Shown: piece by piece, positions 44,393 through 52,683 of the stretch
Layout of the letters: every line of letters begins with the position of its first letter
Position numbering within the stretch: position 1 is the stretch's first letter
Source: Parvularcula dongshanensis
GTDB lineage: Bacteria; Pseudomonadota; Alphaproteobacteria; Caulobacterales; Parvularculaceae
DNA length: 64,000 nucleotides
Assembly: GCF_014199615.1 (NCBI RefSeq)
Contig: NZ_JACHOB010000001.1
Coordinates: 682,001-746,000 of the forward strand
Reading direction: 5' to 3'
Translations under genes and position numbers: made by a program
Notes under the pieces: generated by a model
Databases searched by the model: none
What the model was told of the DNA's origin: nothing
Seen by the model: the letters and a program-made list of their open reading frames with translations, nothing else

Positions 44393-45203
44393 TCGCGTCT
44401 TCGTCCGGCATGCCGACGATGTGGAAGCCCGCATCCACGTGCAGAACCTCGCCCGTGCAGGACCGGCCGAGGTCCGACAGGAGGTAGAGGGCCGCGCCCG
44501 CGACGCCCTCGACCTCGGTGTCGCGGCGCAGGGGCGCCCAGGCCTTGGCCTCGGAGAGGAGCGAGCGGCCCCCCGAGATGCCGCCGAGCGACAGCGTCCT
44601 GACCGCGCCCGCCGAGATCGCGTTCACCCGAATGCCCTGGGGGCCGAGGTCCCGCGCGATGTAGCGCGTCGAGGCCTCGAGCGCGGCCTTGGCGACGCCC
44701 ATCACGTTGTAGGAGGGGATGACGCGCTCCGAGCCGAGATAGGTCAGGGTGACGAGCGAGCCGCCCTCCGACATCATCGGCGCGGCCCGTCGGCAGGCGT
44801 CGACGAAGCTGTAGGCCGAGACGTCCATCGAGCGGGCGAAGTTCGCGCGGCTCGTGTTCTCGACGAAGGAGCCCTTGAGCTCCTCCTTGTCGGAGAAGGC
44901 GATGGCGTGGACGAGGAAGTCGAGGCTGCCCCACTCGTCCTTGAGCGTGGCGAAGGCCGCCTCCATCGACTCGTCCGAGGTGACGTCGGCCGGGATCAGC
45001 TGGGTCACGCCGAGTTCCTCGGCGAGGGGCCGCACCCGCTTCTCCATCGCCTCGATGTAGGTGAAGGCGAGCTCCGCCCCTTGCGCCGCGAGCTGCTGGG
45101 CGATGGCCCAGGCGATCGAGTTCTTGTTGGCGACGCCCATGACGACGCCGCGCTTGCCGGCCATGATCTGGCCTTGCGGATAGGGGTTGGGAGTTTCGGA
45201 CAT
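44370..45203 (-). CDS. fabI: Enoyl-ACP reductase (NADH)
   Basis: A 277-residue FabI: GKRGVVMGVANKNSIAWAIA (cofactor loop), SLVTLTYLGSERVIPSYNVMGVAKAAL with the catalytic Tyr-x6-Lys, and KTLSLGG-like VRTLSLGGISGGR. It performs the last reduction in each fatty-acid elongation round. In many Alphaproteobacteria fabI follows fabA-fabB; here that pair is about 8 kb away on the same strand. It converges with and overlaps the P450 gene. Confidence 0.95.
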   Translation of the reverse strand: MSETPNPYPQGQIMAGKRGVVMGVANKNSIAWAIAQQLAAQGAELAFTYIEAMEKRVRPLAEELGVTQLIPADVTSDESMEAAFATLKDEWGSLDFLVHAIAFSDKEELKGSFVENTSRANFARSMDVSAYSFVDACRRAAPMMSEGGSLVTLTYLGSERVIPSYNVMGVAKAALEASTRYIARDLGPQGIRVNAISAGAVRTLSLGGISGGRSLLSEAKAWAPLRRDTEVEGVAGAALYLLSDLGRSCTGEVLHVDAGFHIVGMPDEDAIKASREG

Positions 45204-45384
45204 CGGGCGCCTCTCTTGCTTTGGTTTTGCGTCCCTCTAGCGGCCGTCGGCGACGAGCCCAAGCGCGCAGGGCGGTCCGCGGCGGCTCGGTTTCGGGGCC
45301 CCAACAACTCGTCACCTTTCTTGGGTGGCGACGATGGGGCGTTGAGCCTAGCACGATCATCCCCGCAGCTTTCGAAGGACAGCC

Positions 45385-46038
45385 ATGCGAAGAGCCGTCT
45401 ACCTGCTCCTCGGGCTCGCCGTCCTCGCCGCCTGCTGGCGCGCCGGCGGCGGAGACAAGCCGGAGTCGTCCGTGCGCGTGATCGACGGGGACACGGTGGT
45501 CTGGCAGGGAAGGACGGCCGACCTCTACGGTATCGACGCGCCCGAACTCGGCCAGCGTTGCCTGTCCGGAACCCATCTTTATCCTTGCGGGCTCGACGCG
45601 GCCCATGCGCTGGAGAAGCGTACGCTTCTGGACGAGCTCTCTTGCGAGCCTGCGCCCGCCCGCGCCGACGAACTCGTCTGCGGCAGCGCGGACCAGTCGC
45701 TCGGGGACCTGCAGCTCGCCGACGGCTACGCCTACGCGGTCGACGGGGCCCCGGCCGCCCAGCGCGCCCTTGCCGATGAGGCCCGCACCGCCCGCCTCGG
45801 GGTCTGGCGCGGCGAGCACGTCCAGCCCGCTGCGTGGCGGGCGGGAGAGCGCCTGGCGGCGGAGGAGCGCGAGCCGCAGGCCTGTCCGATCATCGGAACG
45901 GTGAGGAACGGGCGGCGCATCTACCTCGTCCCTTCCGATCGGGACTATGACGACGTACGGGTCCTTGCGGGCACGCGCCGGTTCTGTTCCGACGAGGCCG
46001 CGCGCGAGTCGGGCGCAGTGCACGTCGAGGCCCGGTGA
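45385..46038 (+). CDS. Thermonuclease-like (SNase) lipoprotein
   Basis: A 217-residue protein with a lipobox (AVLAACW, Cys17) and a staphylococcal-nuclease fold: VIDGDTVVW and YGIDAPELGQRC (metal Asp residues), then ADEARTARLGVW. The usual catalytic Arg-Glu spacing is hard to place, and a second half (about 150-217) adds an extra domain ending CSDEAARESG. It may degrade nucleic acid in the periplasm or be a structural relative. The start at 45385 follows AAGGACAG. Confidence 0.75.
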   Translation: MRRAVYLLLGLAVLAACWRAGGGDKPESSVRVIDGDTVVWQGRTADLYGIDAPELGQRCLSGTHLYPCGLDAAHALEKRTLLDELSCEPAPARADELVCGSADQSLGDLQLADGYAYAVDGAPAAQRALADEARTARLGVWRGEHVQPAAWRAGERLAAEEREPQACPIIGTVRNGRRIYLVPSDRDYDDVRVLAGTRRFCSDEAARESGAVHVEAR

Positions 46039-46070
46039 GACGGGTGCTTGCTCTAAGGGGCGGTGGAGCC

Positions 46071-46124
46071 ATGTTGAGAGCCGACGAGGAACGCGAGGCG
46101 GCGGTCGCCGCGGCGGGAGCCTGA
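46071..46124 (+). CDS. Possible 17-residue leader peptide of trkH
   Basis: ATG at 46071 follows GGTGGAG and reads MLRADEEREAAVAAAGA, with its TGA at 46122-46124 touching the trkH ATG. The trkH ribosome site (GGGAG, 46114-46118) lies inside it. It could couple translation to trkH; it may also be chance. Confidence 0.3.
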   Translation: MLRADEEREAAVAAAGA

Positions 46125-47570
46125 ATGCATTACTACGCGCCGGTCGCCCGGGTGGTCGGCAGCCTGCTCGTCATCCTCGCCTTGGCGATGATGCTGCCGC
46201 TCACGATCGACCTGATCAGCGGCCGGGACGACCTGCCTGCCATCGAGTTCGCCCTTCTGATGAGCCTCGTCGCGGGCATGAACCTCGTCCTGATCGGCTA
46301 CAGGCCGGGCGGCTTCGAGCTCGATCGCCGACAGACCTTCCTCTGCACGGCCGGGGCGTGGATCGTCCTGCCCGTCTTCGCCGCCATTCCGTTCCTGGGG
46401 GCGGGCCTGACGCCGGTCGACGCCTTCTTCGAGGCGGTCTCGGGGTTCACGACGACCGGCTCGACCGTGCTGACCGGCCTCGACCGGCTCGCGCCGGGCC
46501 TTCTTCTGTGGCGGTCCTTCCTGCAATGGCTCGGCGGCATCGGCATCATCGTCATGGCCGTGTCGCTCCTGCCCTTCATGCACGTCGCGGGGATGCAGCT
46601 CTTCCAGTCCGAAAGCTCGGACAAGTCCGACAAGGTCCTCGCCGATCCGACCGAACTCGTGCGCTGGATCTGCGCGATCTACCTCGGCCTGACGATCGGC
46701 TGCACCCTCGCCTATGAGGCGCTCGGCATGTCGGGCTTCGACGCGCTCAACCACGCCATGACCACGGTCTCGACGGGCGGCTACTCCACCCACGACGCCT
46801 CCTTCGGCTACTTCGAACCGGCAGGGCTTCAGTGGGCGGCGGCCCTCTTCATGATGCTCAGCAGCCTGCCCTTCGTGGTCTACGTCAAGGCGATGAACCT
46901 GCGCCGCAACGCGATCATCTCGGACGCGCAGGTTCCGGTCTTCCTCGCCTTCCTGGCCTCCGTCTCGCTTATCATGGCGCTGTGGCTCGCGCGGGTGGAG
47001 GAGATCAGCCTCGGAAAGGCCATGACGCTGACGACCTTCAACATCGTCTCGGTCGTCACGACGACCGGCTTCGCCAGCACCGACTACACGCTGTGGGGGG
47101 CGCCCGCGGTCGGGGCCTTCTTCCTCCTGACCTTCGTCGGCGGCTGCTCGGGCTCGACGGCGGGCGGCCTCAAGATCTACCGGCTCCAGGTCCTCGTCCT
47201 GCTCGTCGTCGCGCACCTCAAGGGCCTGATCAGCCCGTCCCGGGTCGTCCCGCTGCGCTACAACGGCCGCAACGTCAGCCCCGAGGTGACGATCTCGATC
47301 CTCGCCTTCCTGATCCTCTTCACCGCGACCGTGGCGTTCGGCACGCTCATCCTCGGCATGATGGGCCTCGACGTCCTCACCTCGCTGACCGCCAGCGCGA
47401 CGGCGGTGGCCAATGTCGGGCCGGGCCTGGGCCCGATCATCGGTCCGTCGGGCAACTTCGCGCCGCTGCCCGACGGCGCCAAGCTCGTCCTCGCCTTCGA
47501 GATGCTCGCCGGCCGGCTGGAGTTCTTCACCCTGCTGGTGATGTTCTCGCGCTCGTTCTGGATCCGCTGA
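46125..47570 (+). CDS. trkH: TrkH-family potassium uptake channel subunit
   Basis: A 481-residue membrane protein with four MPM-type pore repeats. The pore loops are readable: SGFTTTGSTVL, MTTVSTGGYST, SVVTTTGFASTDY and ANVGPGLGPIIG. There are about ten membrane helices. It carries K+ inward with a TrkA regulatory partner that is not encoded in this window. A tiny leader frame ends directly at its start. Confidence 0.93.
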   Translation: MHYYAPVARVVGSLLVILALAMMLPLTIDLISGRDDLPAIEFALLMSLVAGMNLVLIGYRPGGFELDRRQTFLCTAGAWIVLPVFAAIPFLGAGLTPVDAFFEAVSGFTTTGSTVLTGLDRLAPGLLLWRSFLQWLGGIGIIVMAVSLLPFMHVAGMQLFQSESSDKSDKVLADPTELVRWICAIYLGLTIGCTLAYEALGMSGFDALNHAMTTVSTGGYSTHDASFGYFEPAGLQWAAALFMMLSSLPFVVYVKAMNLRRNAIISDAQVPVFLAFLASVSLIMALWLARVEEISLGKAMTLTTFNIVSVVTTTGFASTDYTLWGAPAVGAFFLLTFVGGCSGSTAGGLKIYRLQVLVLLVVAHLKGLISPSRVVPLRYNGRNVSPEVTISILAFLILFTATVAFGTLILGMMGLDVLTSLTASATAVANVGPGLGPIIGPSGNFAPLPDGAKLVLAFEMLAGRLEFFTLLVMFSRSFWIR

Positions 47571-47715
47571 GGGCGGTCAGGGCCCGTTCGCGCCCACCCG
47601 GCGCGCAGGCGGCGTCGCGCGGGTCTTCGCTGTTAACGCTCACACTCGGCGTCTTGCCCCGGCGGGCGCAGCCGAACATAGTGCCCGGCGGAAACGCACA
47701 GCTACCGGGGTCTTC

Positions 47716-48879
47716 ATGTCTCGCTCAATTCTCAACACCGCTCTTCTGACGGGATTGTCCGTCCTTGCGCTCGCCGCCTGCGGCTCGGACGAGGCCGAGA
47801 CCGCTTCGGGCGAACCGCAGGCCGAGGTCGCGCAGGCGCAGGACGACGCCGCGGCCGTCACGGCCGAGACCGAGGGCGAGGGCGAGGGCGAGGGCCGCTA
47901 CCTCAACCAGCCCCTCGTCAGCGAGATCTACACCGCCGACCCCTCCGCGCACGTCTGGGAGGACGGCCGGATCTACATCTACCCCTCCCACGACGTCGAG
48001 GCGGGCATCCCCGAGGACGACCTCGGCAGCCACTTCGACATGCGCGACTACTACGTCCTGTCGATGGACCGCCCCGGCGGCGAGGTCACCATCTCCGACG
48101 TCGCCCTGACGCGTGAGGACGTCCCCTGGGCCGAGCGCCAGCTCTGGGCGCCCGACGCCGCCTACAAGGACGGCACCTACTACCTCTACTTCCCCGCCAA
48201 GGACCCCGAAGGCGTCTTCCGCATCGGCGTTGCGACCTCGCAGAGCCCGACCGGCCCGTTCGAGCCCGAAGCGGAACCCATCCCCGGCAGCTTCTCGATC
48301 GACCCGGCGGTCTTCGAGGACGCGGACGGGCAGTACTACATGTACTTCGGCGGCATCTGGGGCGGCCAGCTTCAGCGCTGGGCGACGGGCACCTACAACG
48401 ACGATCCGGACATGGTCACCGACCTCGAACAGGACGACCAGCCGGCGCTGGCGCCCAAGATCGCGCGGATGTCGGACGACATGCTGACCTTCGCCGAGGA
48501 GCCCAAGGACGTTCAGATCCTCGACGAGGACGGAAATCCGATCCTCGGCGGCGACCACGACCGGCGCTTCTTCGAGGCGGCCTGGGTCTTCGAGCGCGAG
48601 GGCGTCTACTACTTCACCTACTCGACCGGCGACACGCACTTCATCGCCTACGCGACCGGCGACAACCCGTACGGCCCGTTCACCTATCAGGGGAACGTGC
48701 TGAACCCGGTGCAGGGATGGACCAACCACCACTCGATCTTCGAGTATGAAGGCCAGTGGTACCTCGCCTATCACGACACGCAGCTGTCGGGGCAGACGCA
48801 TCTGCGCAACGTCAAGATGACGGAGCTGACCTTCCGTCCCGACGGCACGATCGAGACCGTCGAGCCGATGACCGAGTAA
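47716..48879 (+). CDS. Glycoside hydrolase family 43 lipoprotein
   Basis: A 387-residue precursor with a lipobox (LALAACG, Cys22) and an acidic linker. The five-bladed GH43 propeller has the base Asp in DPSAHVWEDGRIYIYPSHD, the second Asp in SFSIDPAVFEDADGQYYMYF and the acid Glu in FFEAAWVFEREGVYYFTYS. Members act on arabinoxylan, arabinan or galactan side chains. As an outer-membrane or periplasmic lipoprotein it would trim oligosaccharides. It stands alone, with no neighbouring xylan-use genes. Confidence 0.88.
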   Translation: MSRSILNTALLTGLSVLALAACGSDEAETASGEPQAEVAQAQDDAAAVTAETEGEGEGEGRYLNQPLVSEIYTADPSAHVWEDGRIYIYPSHDVEAGIPEDDLGSHFDMRDYYVLSMDRPGGEVTISDVALTREDVPWAERQLWAPDAAYKDGTYYLYFPAKDPEGVFRIGVATSQSPTGPFEPEAEPIPGSFSIDPAVFEDADGQYYMYFGGIWGGQLQRWATGTYNDDPDMVTDLEQDDQPALAPKIARMSDDMLTFAEEPKDVQILDEDGNPILGGDHDRRFFEAAWVFEREGVYYFTYSTGDTHFIAYATGDNPYGPFTYQGNVLNPVQGWTNHHSIFEYEGQWYLAYHDTQLSGQTHLRNVKMTELTFRPDGTIETVEPMTE

Positions 48880-48890
48880 GGCGCGCGCGG

Positions 48891-48915
48891 GGCTGGTCCG
48901 TCAGACGGACCAGCC
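48891..48915. terminator. 12-bp perfect hairpin shared by convergent genes
   Basis: GGCTGGTCCGTC (48891-48902) and GACGGACCAGCC (48904-48915) are perfect reverse complements separated by one base. It lies after the GH43 gene and covers the last codons of the sulfotransferase gene on the other strand. It can serve as a bidirectional terminator, though no long T-run follows. Confidence 0.5.
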
Positions 48916-49752
48916 TTCCAGCCGAAGGCCCGTCTCGCGCCGGAGCTTCTCCGCTTCCGGCGCGAACGCTTCCTTCAGCCGCTCGCGGGTCGCCTCGGCG
49001 ATCACCACCTTCGGCATCGGGCGGCTCAACGGGTAGAGAAGCGCGAACTCGACGTGGCTGCGCAGCGACCAGGGCAACCGCTCGCGGAAGGCCCGCGTTC
49101 GCCGCTTGACGGTGCGGCCGAGCGGCGTCGGCACGCGCTTGTGCCGGGAGGCGTGCAGGTCGCGCCCCTGCGCTTCGAGCGCGGCGCCGGGATCGACCCC
49201 GAGAAGGCCGAAGAGGTCGGCCAGGACCTGGGGCCGCTCGGTCCGCAAGCGTTCGGATTGGACGAGGTGGATGGCGTCCTCATGCCAACCCGCCTCGAAG
49301 TAGCGCAGCATCTGCGCGTGGTAGCGCCCCGGGTCGACGTAGATCGGATCGGTCAGCGCCTCGTCCGGCGCGCGCCGCTCCACCCCCGCCGCCAGCCGAT
49401 GCTTGTAGTGCGAGACGGCCCGCGCGACCGGGTCCCGCACGCAGTAGATCAGCTTGGCGTCGGGGACGAGCGCCCGCATCCGTTCGGGCACGTCCGTCAC
49501 GCGGGGCCACATCGCGTAGCCGGGCGAACTCTCGCCGCAGACGCGGCGCGCCGTCCTGAACTGCTGCCGGTACCAGGCCTCGCCGCGGTGCCAATTCCCC
49601 CGGTCCTGAAAGAACTCCAGTTCCTTCTCGGCCGTCGTGAAGACCTCGGGGTGCTGGCCGAGGAGGACGTGGAGCGTCGTCGTCCCGCCCTTCATCGCGC
49701 CGATGACGACGAAGTCGGGCAGACGCCCCTCGGCCGGGTGGTTCGGTTCCAT
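48901..49752 (-). CDS. Sulfotransferase domain protein
   Basis: A 283-residue protein with the PAPS loop FVVIGAMKGGTTTLHVLL (about 14-31) and the 3'-phosphate motif LIYCVRDPVARAVSHYKHRL (about 104-123). This is the heparan-sulfate/NodH-like sulfotransferase group, acting on carbohydrates. It is the third sulfotransferase in the window and lies behind a TonB receptor gene on the same strand (53-base gap). The acceptor is unknown. Confidence 0.88.
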   Translation of the reverse strand: MEPNHPAEGRLPDFVVIGAMKGGTTTLHVLLGQHPEVFTTAEKELEFFQDRGNWHRGEAWYRQQFRTARRVCGESSPGYAMWPRVTDVPERMRALVPDAKLIYCVRDPVARAVSHYKHRLAAGVERRAPDEALTDPIYVDPGRYHAQMLRYFEAGWHEDAIHLVQSERLRTERPQVLADLFGLLGVDPGAALEAQGRDLHASRHKRVPTPLGRTVKRRTRAFRERLPWSLRSHVEFALLYPLSRPMPKVVIAEATRERLKEAFAPEAEKLRRETGLRLEGWSV

Positions 49753-49805
49753 GAAGAGAGCTTCGCGCGCGTCGCGGCGGCGCGCAACGACGCGCGCGAA
49801 GCCGA

Positions 49806-52133
49806 TCAGAACCGGGTGCGCAGCGTCGCTCCGTAGGTCCGCGGGTCGCCGAGCTGGCCCACGACCAGGCCGCTGTTCCCGGGCTGCGCCGTGAGGAGCT
49901 CGTAGTAGTCCTCGTCCAGCGCGTTGCGCAGGAAGGCGAAGAGCTCCCAGCCGTCATCCGCCTCGAAGCCCGCTCGGAGGTTCACGAGCCCATAGGCGGG
50001 CACCTCGAGGTCGTCCGACGCGGAGGCGCTCGACGAGAAGGACGAGCGGTAGCTCGCATCGACGCCGAGATAGGCGCGGCCCCGCGCGCCGAGGAGGCGG
50101 GCCTGCCGCCCGTACTCCGCGCCGCCCGAAGCCGCCCATCGCGAGACGCCGGGCAGCTTCGTGCCCGACACGTCGCAGGCGGTCGGCCCCCCCGTCAGCT
50201 CGAGCGGGCAGGGCGCGTCAGGGAAGGAGCGGTACTCGGCGTCCGTGTAGGCTCCGTTCGCGTAGAGCGAGAAGCCGTCGCCGACGTCGAGCCCGGCGCC
50301 GAGCTCGACGCCCTGCACCCGCACCGCCTCGGCGCCCGCCAGATAGCCGCGCAGCACCCCGACCGAGGCGTTGACCACGTTGGTCTGATAGTCCTCGACG
50401 TCCGTCCGGAAGGCGGTGAGGTCGAGGCGGGCGCGGCCGGAAAGGAGCGCCGTCTTCAGCCCCGCCTCGTAGTGATCGACCGTCTCCGGATCAATCGAGG
50501 CCGCATCGAGCGCCGGCTCGCCCTCCGCGTTCGCCGGCACGCCGGACAGGTTCACGCCGCCCGACTTGAAGCTGCGGGCGTAGGTCGCGAACAGGTTGGT
50601 CCGGCCCGCCAGCGCGTAGGTCGCGGTCACCCGTCCCGACACGTTCACGTCGTCGAAGTCCGCGTCGTAGGACTGCGGCGCGAGGACGGAACGTTGCAGC
50701 GCGATCAGGTCGGGATCGTCCGTCTGCAGCCCGCCCGAGACGGTCTGCTCGACGCTCGCCTCCTTCTGGTCCCAGTTCACCCGGACCCCCGGCTCGAGGC
50801 TCAAGCGGTCCGTGATCCGCCAGCTCAGCTGGCCGAACGCGGCGGCGCTGCGGTTCTCGTAGTCGACGCCGGTCGTCTGCCGGTAGCCGTCGAGAAGATC
50901 GGGCGTGACCCCCTCGCCGGGGGCGAGGAGGAACCGGGCCGCCGCGGCACCCTGTTCCTGCACCGCGGTCGAGTCGATCGTCTGGTCGAAGTAGAACACG
51001 CCCCCCACGACCGACAGGCTGTCCGTCAGCGTGCCCGCGTAACGCAACTCCTGCGTCCACTGGTGCTGCTTCGACGCGTTGGCCGAGATCGTCGTGATCG
51101 GCAGGCCGATGAAGTCCCGGTCCGAGGACGGGTCCCAGTCCCAATAGCGCCAGCCCGTGATCGACGTCAGCGTGCCGGGGCCGAGCTTCCACTCGGCCTG
51201 GAACGACAACCCGCCGAGCTCGTGGTCCGAACGGACCTGCGTGTCGATGTCGGTCAGCCGATCGAAGGGATCGAGGCTCGGCAGGGCGTAGCCGAGGTCG
51301 GCGGCGATGGCCGGGAACCGGCGCTCCTCCGACCGCTGGGTCGGCGCGATCAGCGCGGCGACCTGCGTGCAGCACTCCGTATCCTGCCGGTTGTAGTCCG
51401 CGTAGAGGCGAAGGGTCAAAGCGTCGCTCGGCTCGAAGAGGAGCTGGCCGCGGACCCCGAGATTGTTGAGCTCGTTCACGTCCGCGCCGGTCTCGACGTT
51501 GGTCAAGGTGCCGTCCCGGCGGGTGGCGGAGACCGAGAGCCTCCCCGCGAGCGTCTCGTCCGCCAGCGGACCGCTGATCGAGGCCCGCGCCTGCACGTAG
51601 CCCAAGTTCCCGTAGGAGACCTCGGCCTGACCTTCCGGCGTGAAGCTCGGCGGCCGGGTCGTCACGTTGATCGCGCCCGCCGTCGTGTTCTTGCCGAACA
51701 GGGTGCCTTGCGGCCCGCGAAGGACCTCGACCTGCGCCACGTCGATGAAGTCGAAGCTCGCCGCCGCCGGGCGGCTGTAGAAGACCTGGTCGATGTAGAG
51801 CCCGACGCCGGGCTCGATGCCGTCATTGGTCAGGCCGAAGGGCGCGCCGAGGCCGCGAATGTTGATCGCCGAGTTTCGCGGGTTCGACGAGTAGAACTGC
51901 AAGGTCGGGGTCAGCTGCTTCAGGCGGTCGAGGTTGTAGGAGCCGGTCCGCTCGATCACGTCGCCGGAGACGACCGTCAGGGGGATCGGCACCCGGTTCG
52001 GGTCCTCGGCGACCCGCCGCGCCGTCACCGTGATGACGTCCTCCTGCGGCGCGGCCTCCTGGGCGAAGGCCGATGTCAAAGCGATGAAGCTCGCGCCGCC
52101 CGCCAACGCTGCTGCCGTCCACGCACGTCCCAT
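49806..52133 (-). CDS. TonB-dependent outer-membrane receptor
   Basis: A 775-residue receptor with a signal peptide (about 1-24, ending AFAQE), the lead-in DVITVTARRVAEDPNRVP, a plug with INIRGLGAPFGLTNDG and VEVLRGPQGTLFGKNTTAGAINV, and a barrel ending YGATLRTRF. The layout is the alphaproteobacterial polyphenol/siderophore or sugar receptor type. It is 108 bases after an Rrf2 regulator gene on the same strand. An interleaved inverted repeat lies between them, so Rrf2 control of this receptor is plausible. Confidence 0.92.
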   Translation of the reverse strand: MGRAWTAAALAGGASFIALTSAFAQEAAPQEDVITVTARRVAEDPNRVPIPLTVVSGDVIERTGSYNLDRLKQLTPTLQFYSSNPRNSAINIRGLGAPFGLTNDGIEPGVGLYIDQVFYSRPAAASFDFIDVAQVEVLRGPQGTLFGKNTTAGAINVTTRPPSFTPEGQAEVSYGNLGYVQARASISGPLADETLAGRLSVSATRRDGTLTNVETGADVNELNNLGVRGQLLFEPSDALTLRLYADYNRQDTECCTQVAALIAPTQRSEERRFPAIAADLGYALPSLDPFDRLTDIDTQVRSDHELGGLSFQAEWKLGPGTLTSITGWRYWDWDPSSDRDFIGLPITTISANASKQHQWTQELRYAGTLTDSLSVVGGVFYFDQTIDSTAVQEQGAAAARFLLAPGEGVTPDLLDGYRQTTGVDYENRSAAAFGQLSWRITDRLSLEPGVRVNWDQKEASVEQTVSGGLQTDDPDLIALQRSVLAPQSYDADFDDVNVSGRVTATYALAGRTNLFATYARSFKSGGVNLSGVPANAEGEPALDAASIDPETVDHYEAGLKTALLSGRARLDLTAFRTDVEDYQTNVVNASVGVLRGYLAGAEAVRVQGVELGAGLDVGDGFSLYANGAYTDAEYRSFPDAPCPLELTGGPTACDVSGTKLPGVSRWAASGGAEYGRQARLLGARGRAYLGVDASYRSSFSSSASASDDLEVPAYGLVNLRAGFEADDGWELFAFLRNALDEDYYELLTAQPGNSGLVVGQLGDPRTYGATLRTRF

Positions 52134-52160
52134 ACGAACCGTCCCTCTGTAAGACGGTCT

Positions 52161-52191
52161 AATCTCGACTTAGTAGGTAGAGATTGTCGAG
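52161..52191. promoter_or_regulatory. Interleaved inverted repeats, candidate Rrf2 operator
   Basis: AATCTC/GAGATT (52161-52166 and 52180-52185) and CTCGAC/GTCGAG (52164-52169 and 52186-52191) overlap in an AT-richer patch 28-58 bases before the TonB receptor start. It lies just after the Rrf2 gene. Confidence 0.35.
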
Positions 52192-52241
52192 TATGGCGGC
52201 GAGCACGTTCCCGCGACGGGGGGCGCGGCGATGGCGGGTCT

Positions 52242-52664
52242 TCAAAGGCCGTTCGGCTCGAGCGAGGCCGCGATGGTGGTCTCGTCCAGGACGTCCCTCG
52301 TCGCGGCCGCGACCCGGGCGAAGGTTCGCCGCACCTCGCAATCGGCCTCGACGCGGCAGTCCTCGCAGCGCCGGTAGGCCGTCACGCTGAGGCAGGGCAG
52401 GGGGGCGATCGGTCCGTCGATCAGGCGCAGCACGTCCCCATAGGTGATCTCCGACGCGGGCCGCAGAAGGCTGTAGCCGCCCTGCGGTCCCCTGCGGCTC
52501 GCGACGAAGCCGCGATTGCGCAGGTCGAGAAGGATCTGCTCGAGGAACTTCTGCGGGATGTTCTGGTCGGCGGCGATCTCGGCGATGCTGACCGGGCGTT
52601 CGCCCTCCCGCTTGGCGAGCGCGATCAGCGCCCGCAGGGCGTAGCGGGCGCGTTGAGAGATCAA
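52242..52664 (-). CDS. Rrf2-family transcriptional regulator
   Basis: A 140-residue protein starting at a TTG (52664), which places the winged helix start ISQRARYALRALIALA as in the family. The recognition region is IPQKFLEQILLDLRNRGFVASRRGPQGGY. Three Cys in PCLSVTAYRRCEDCRVEADC (with a fourth) suggest an iron-sulfur cluster or redox sensing, as in IscR/NsrR relatives. It is 19 bases after fabB, so it may be read with fabAB, and it sits before a TonB receptor. Confidence 0.88.
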   Translation of the reverse strand: MISQRARYALRALIALAKREGERPVSIAEIAADQNIPQKFLEQILLDLRNRGFVASRRGPQGGYSLLRPASEITYGDVLRLIDGPIAPLPCLSVTAYRRCEDCRVEADCEVRRTFARVAAATRDVLDETTIAASLEPNGL

Positions 52665-52683
52665 GGCCTGGGCGCCACGCCCG

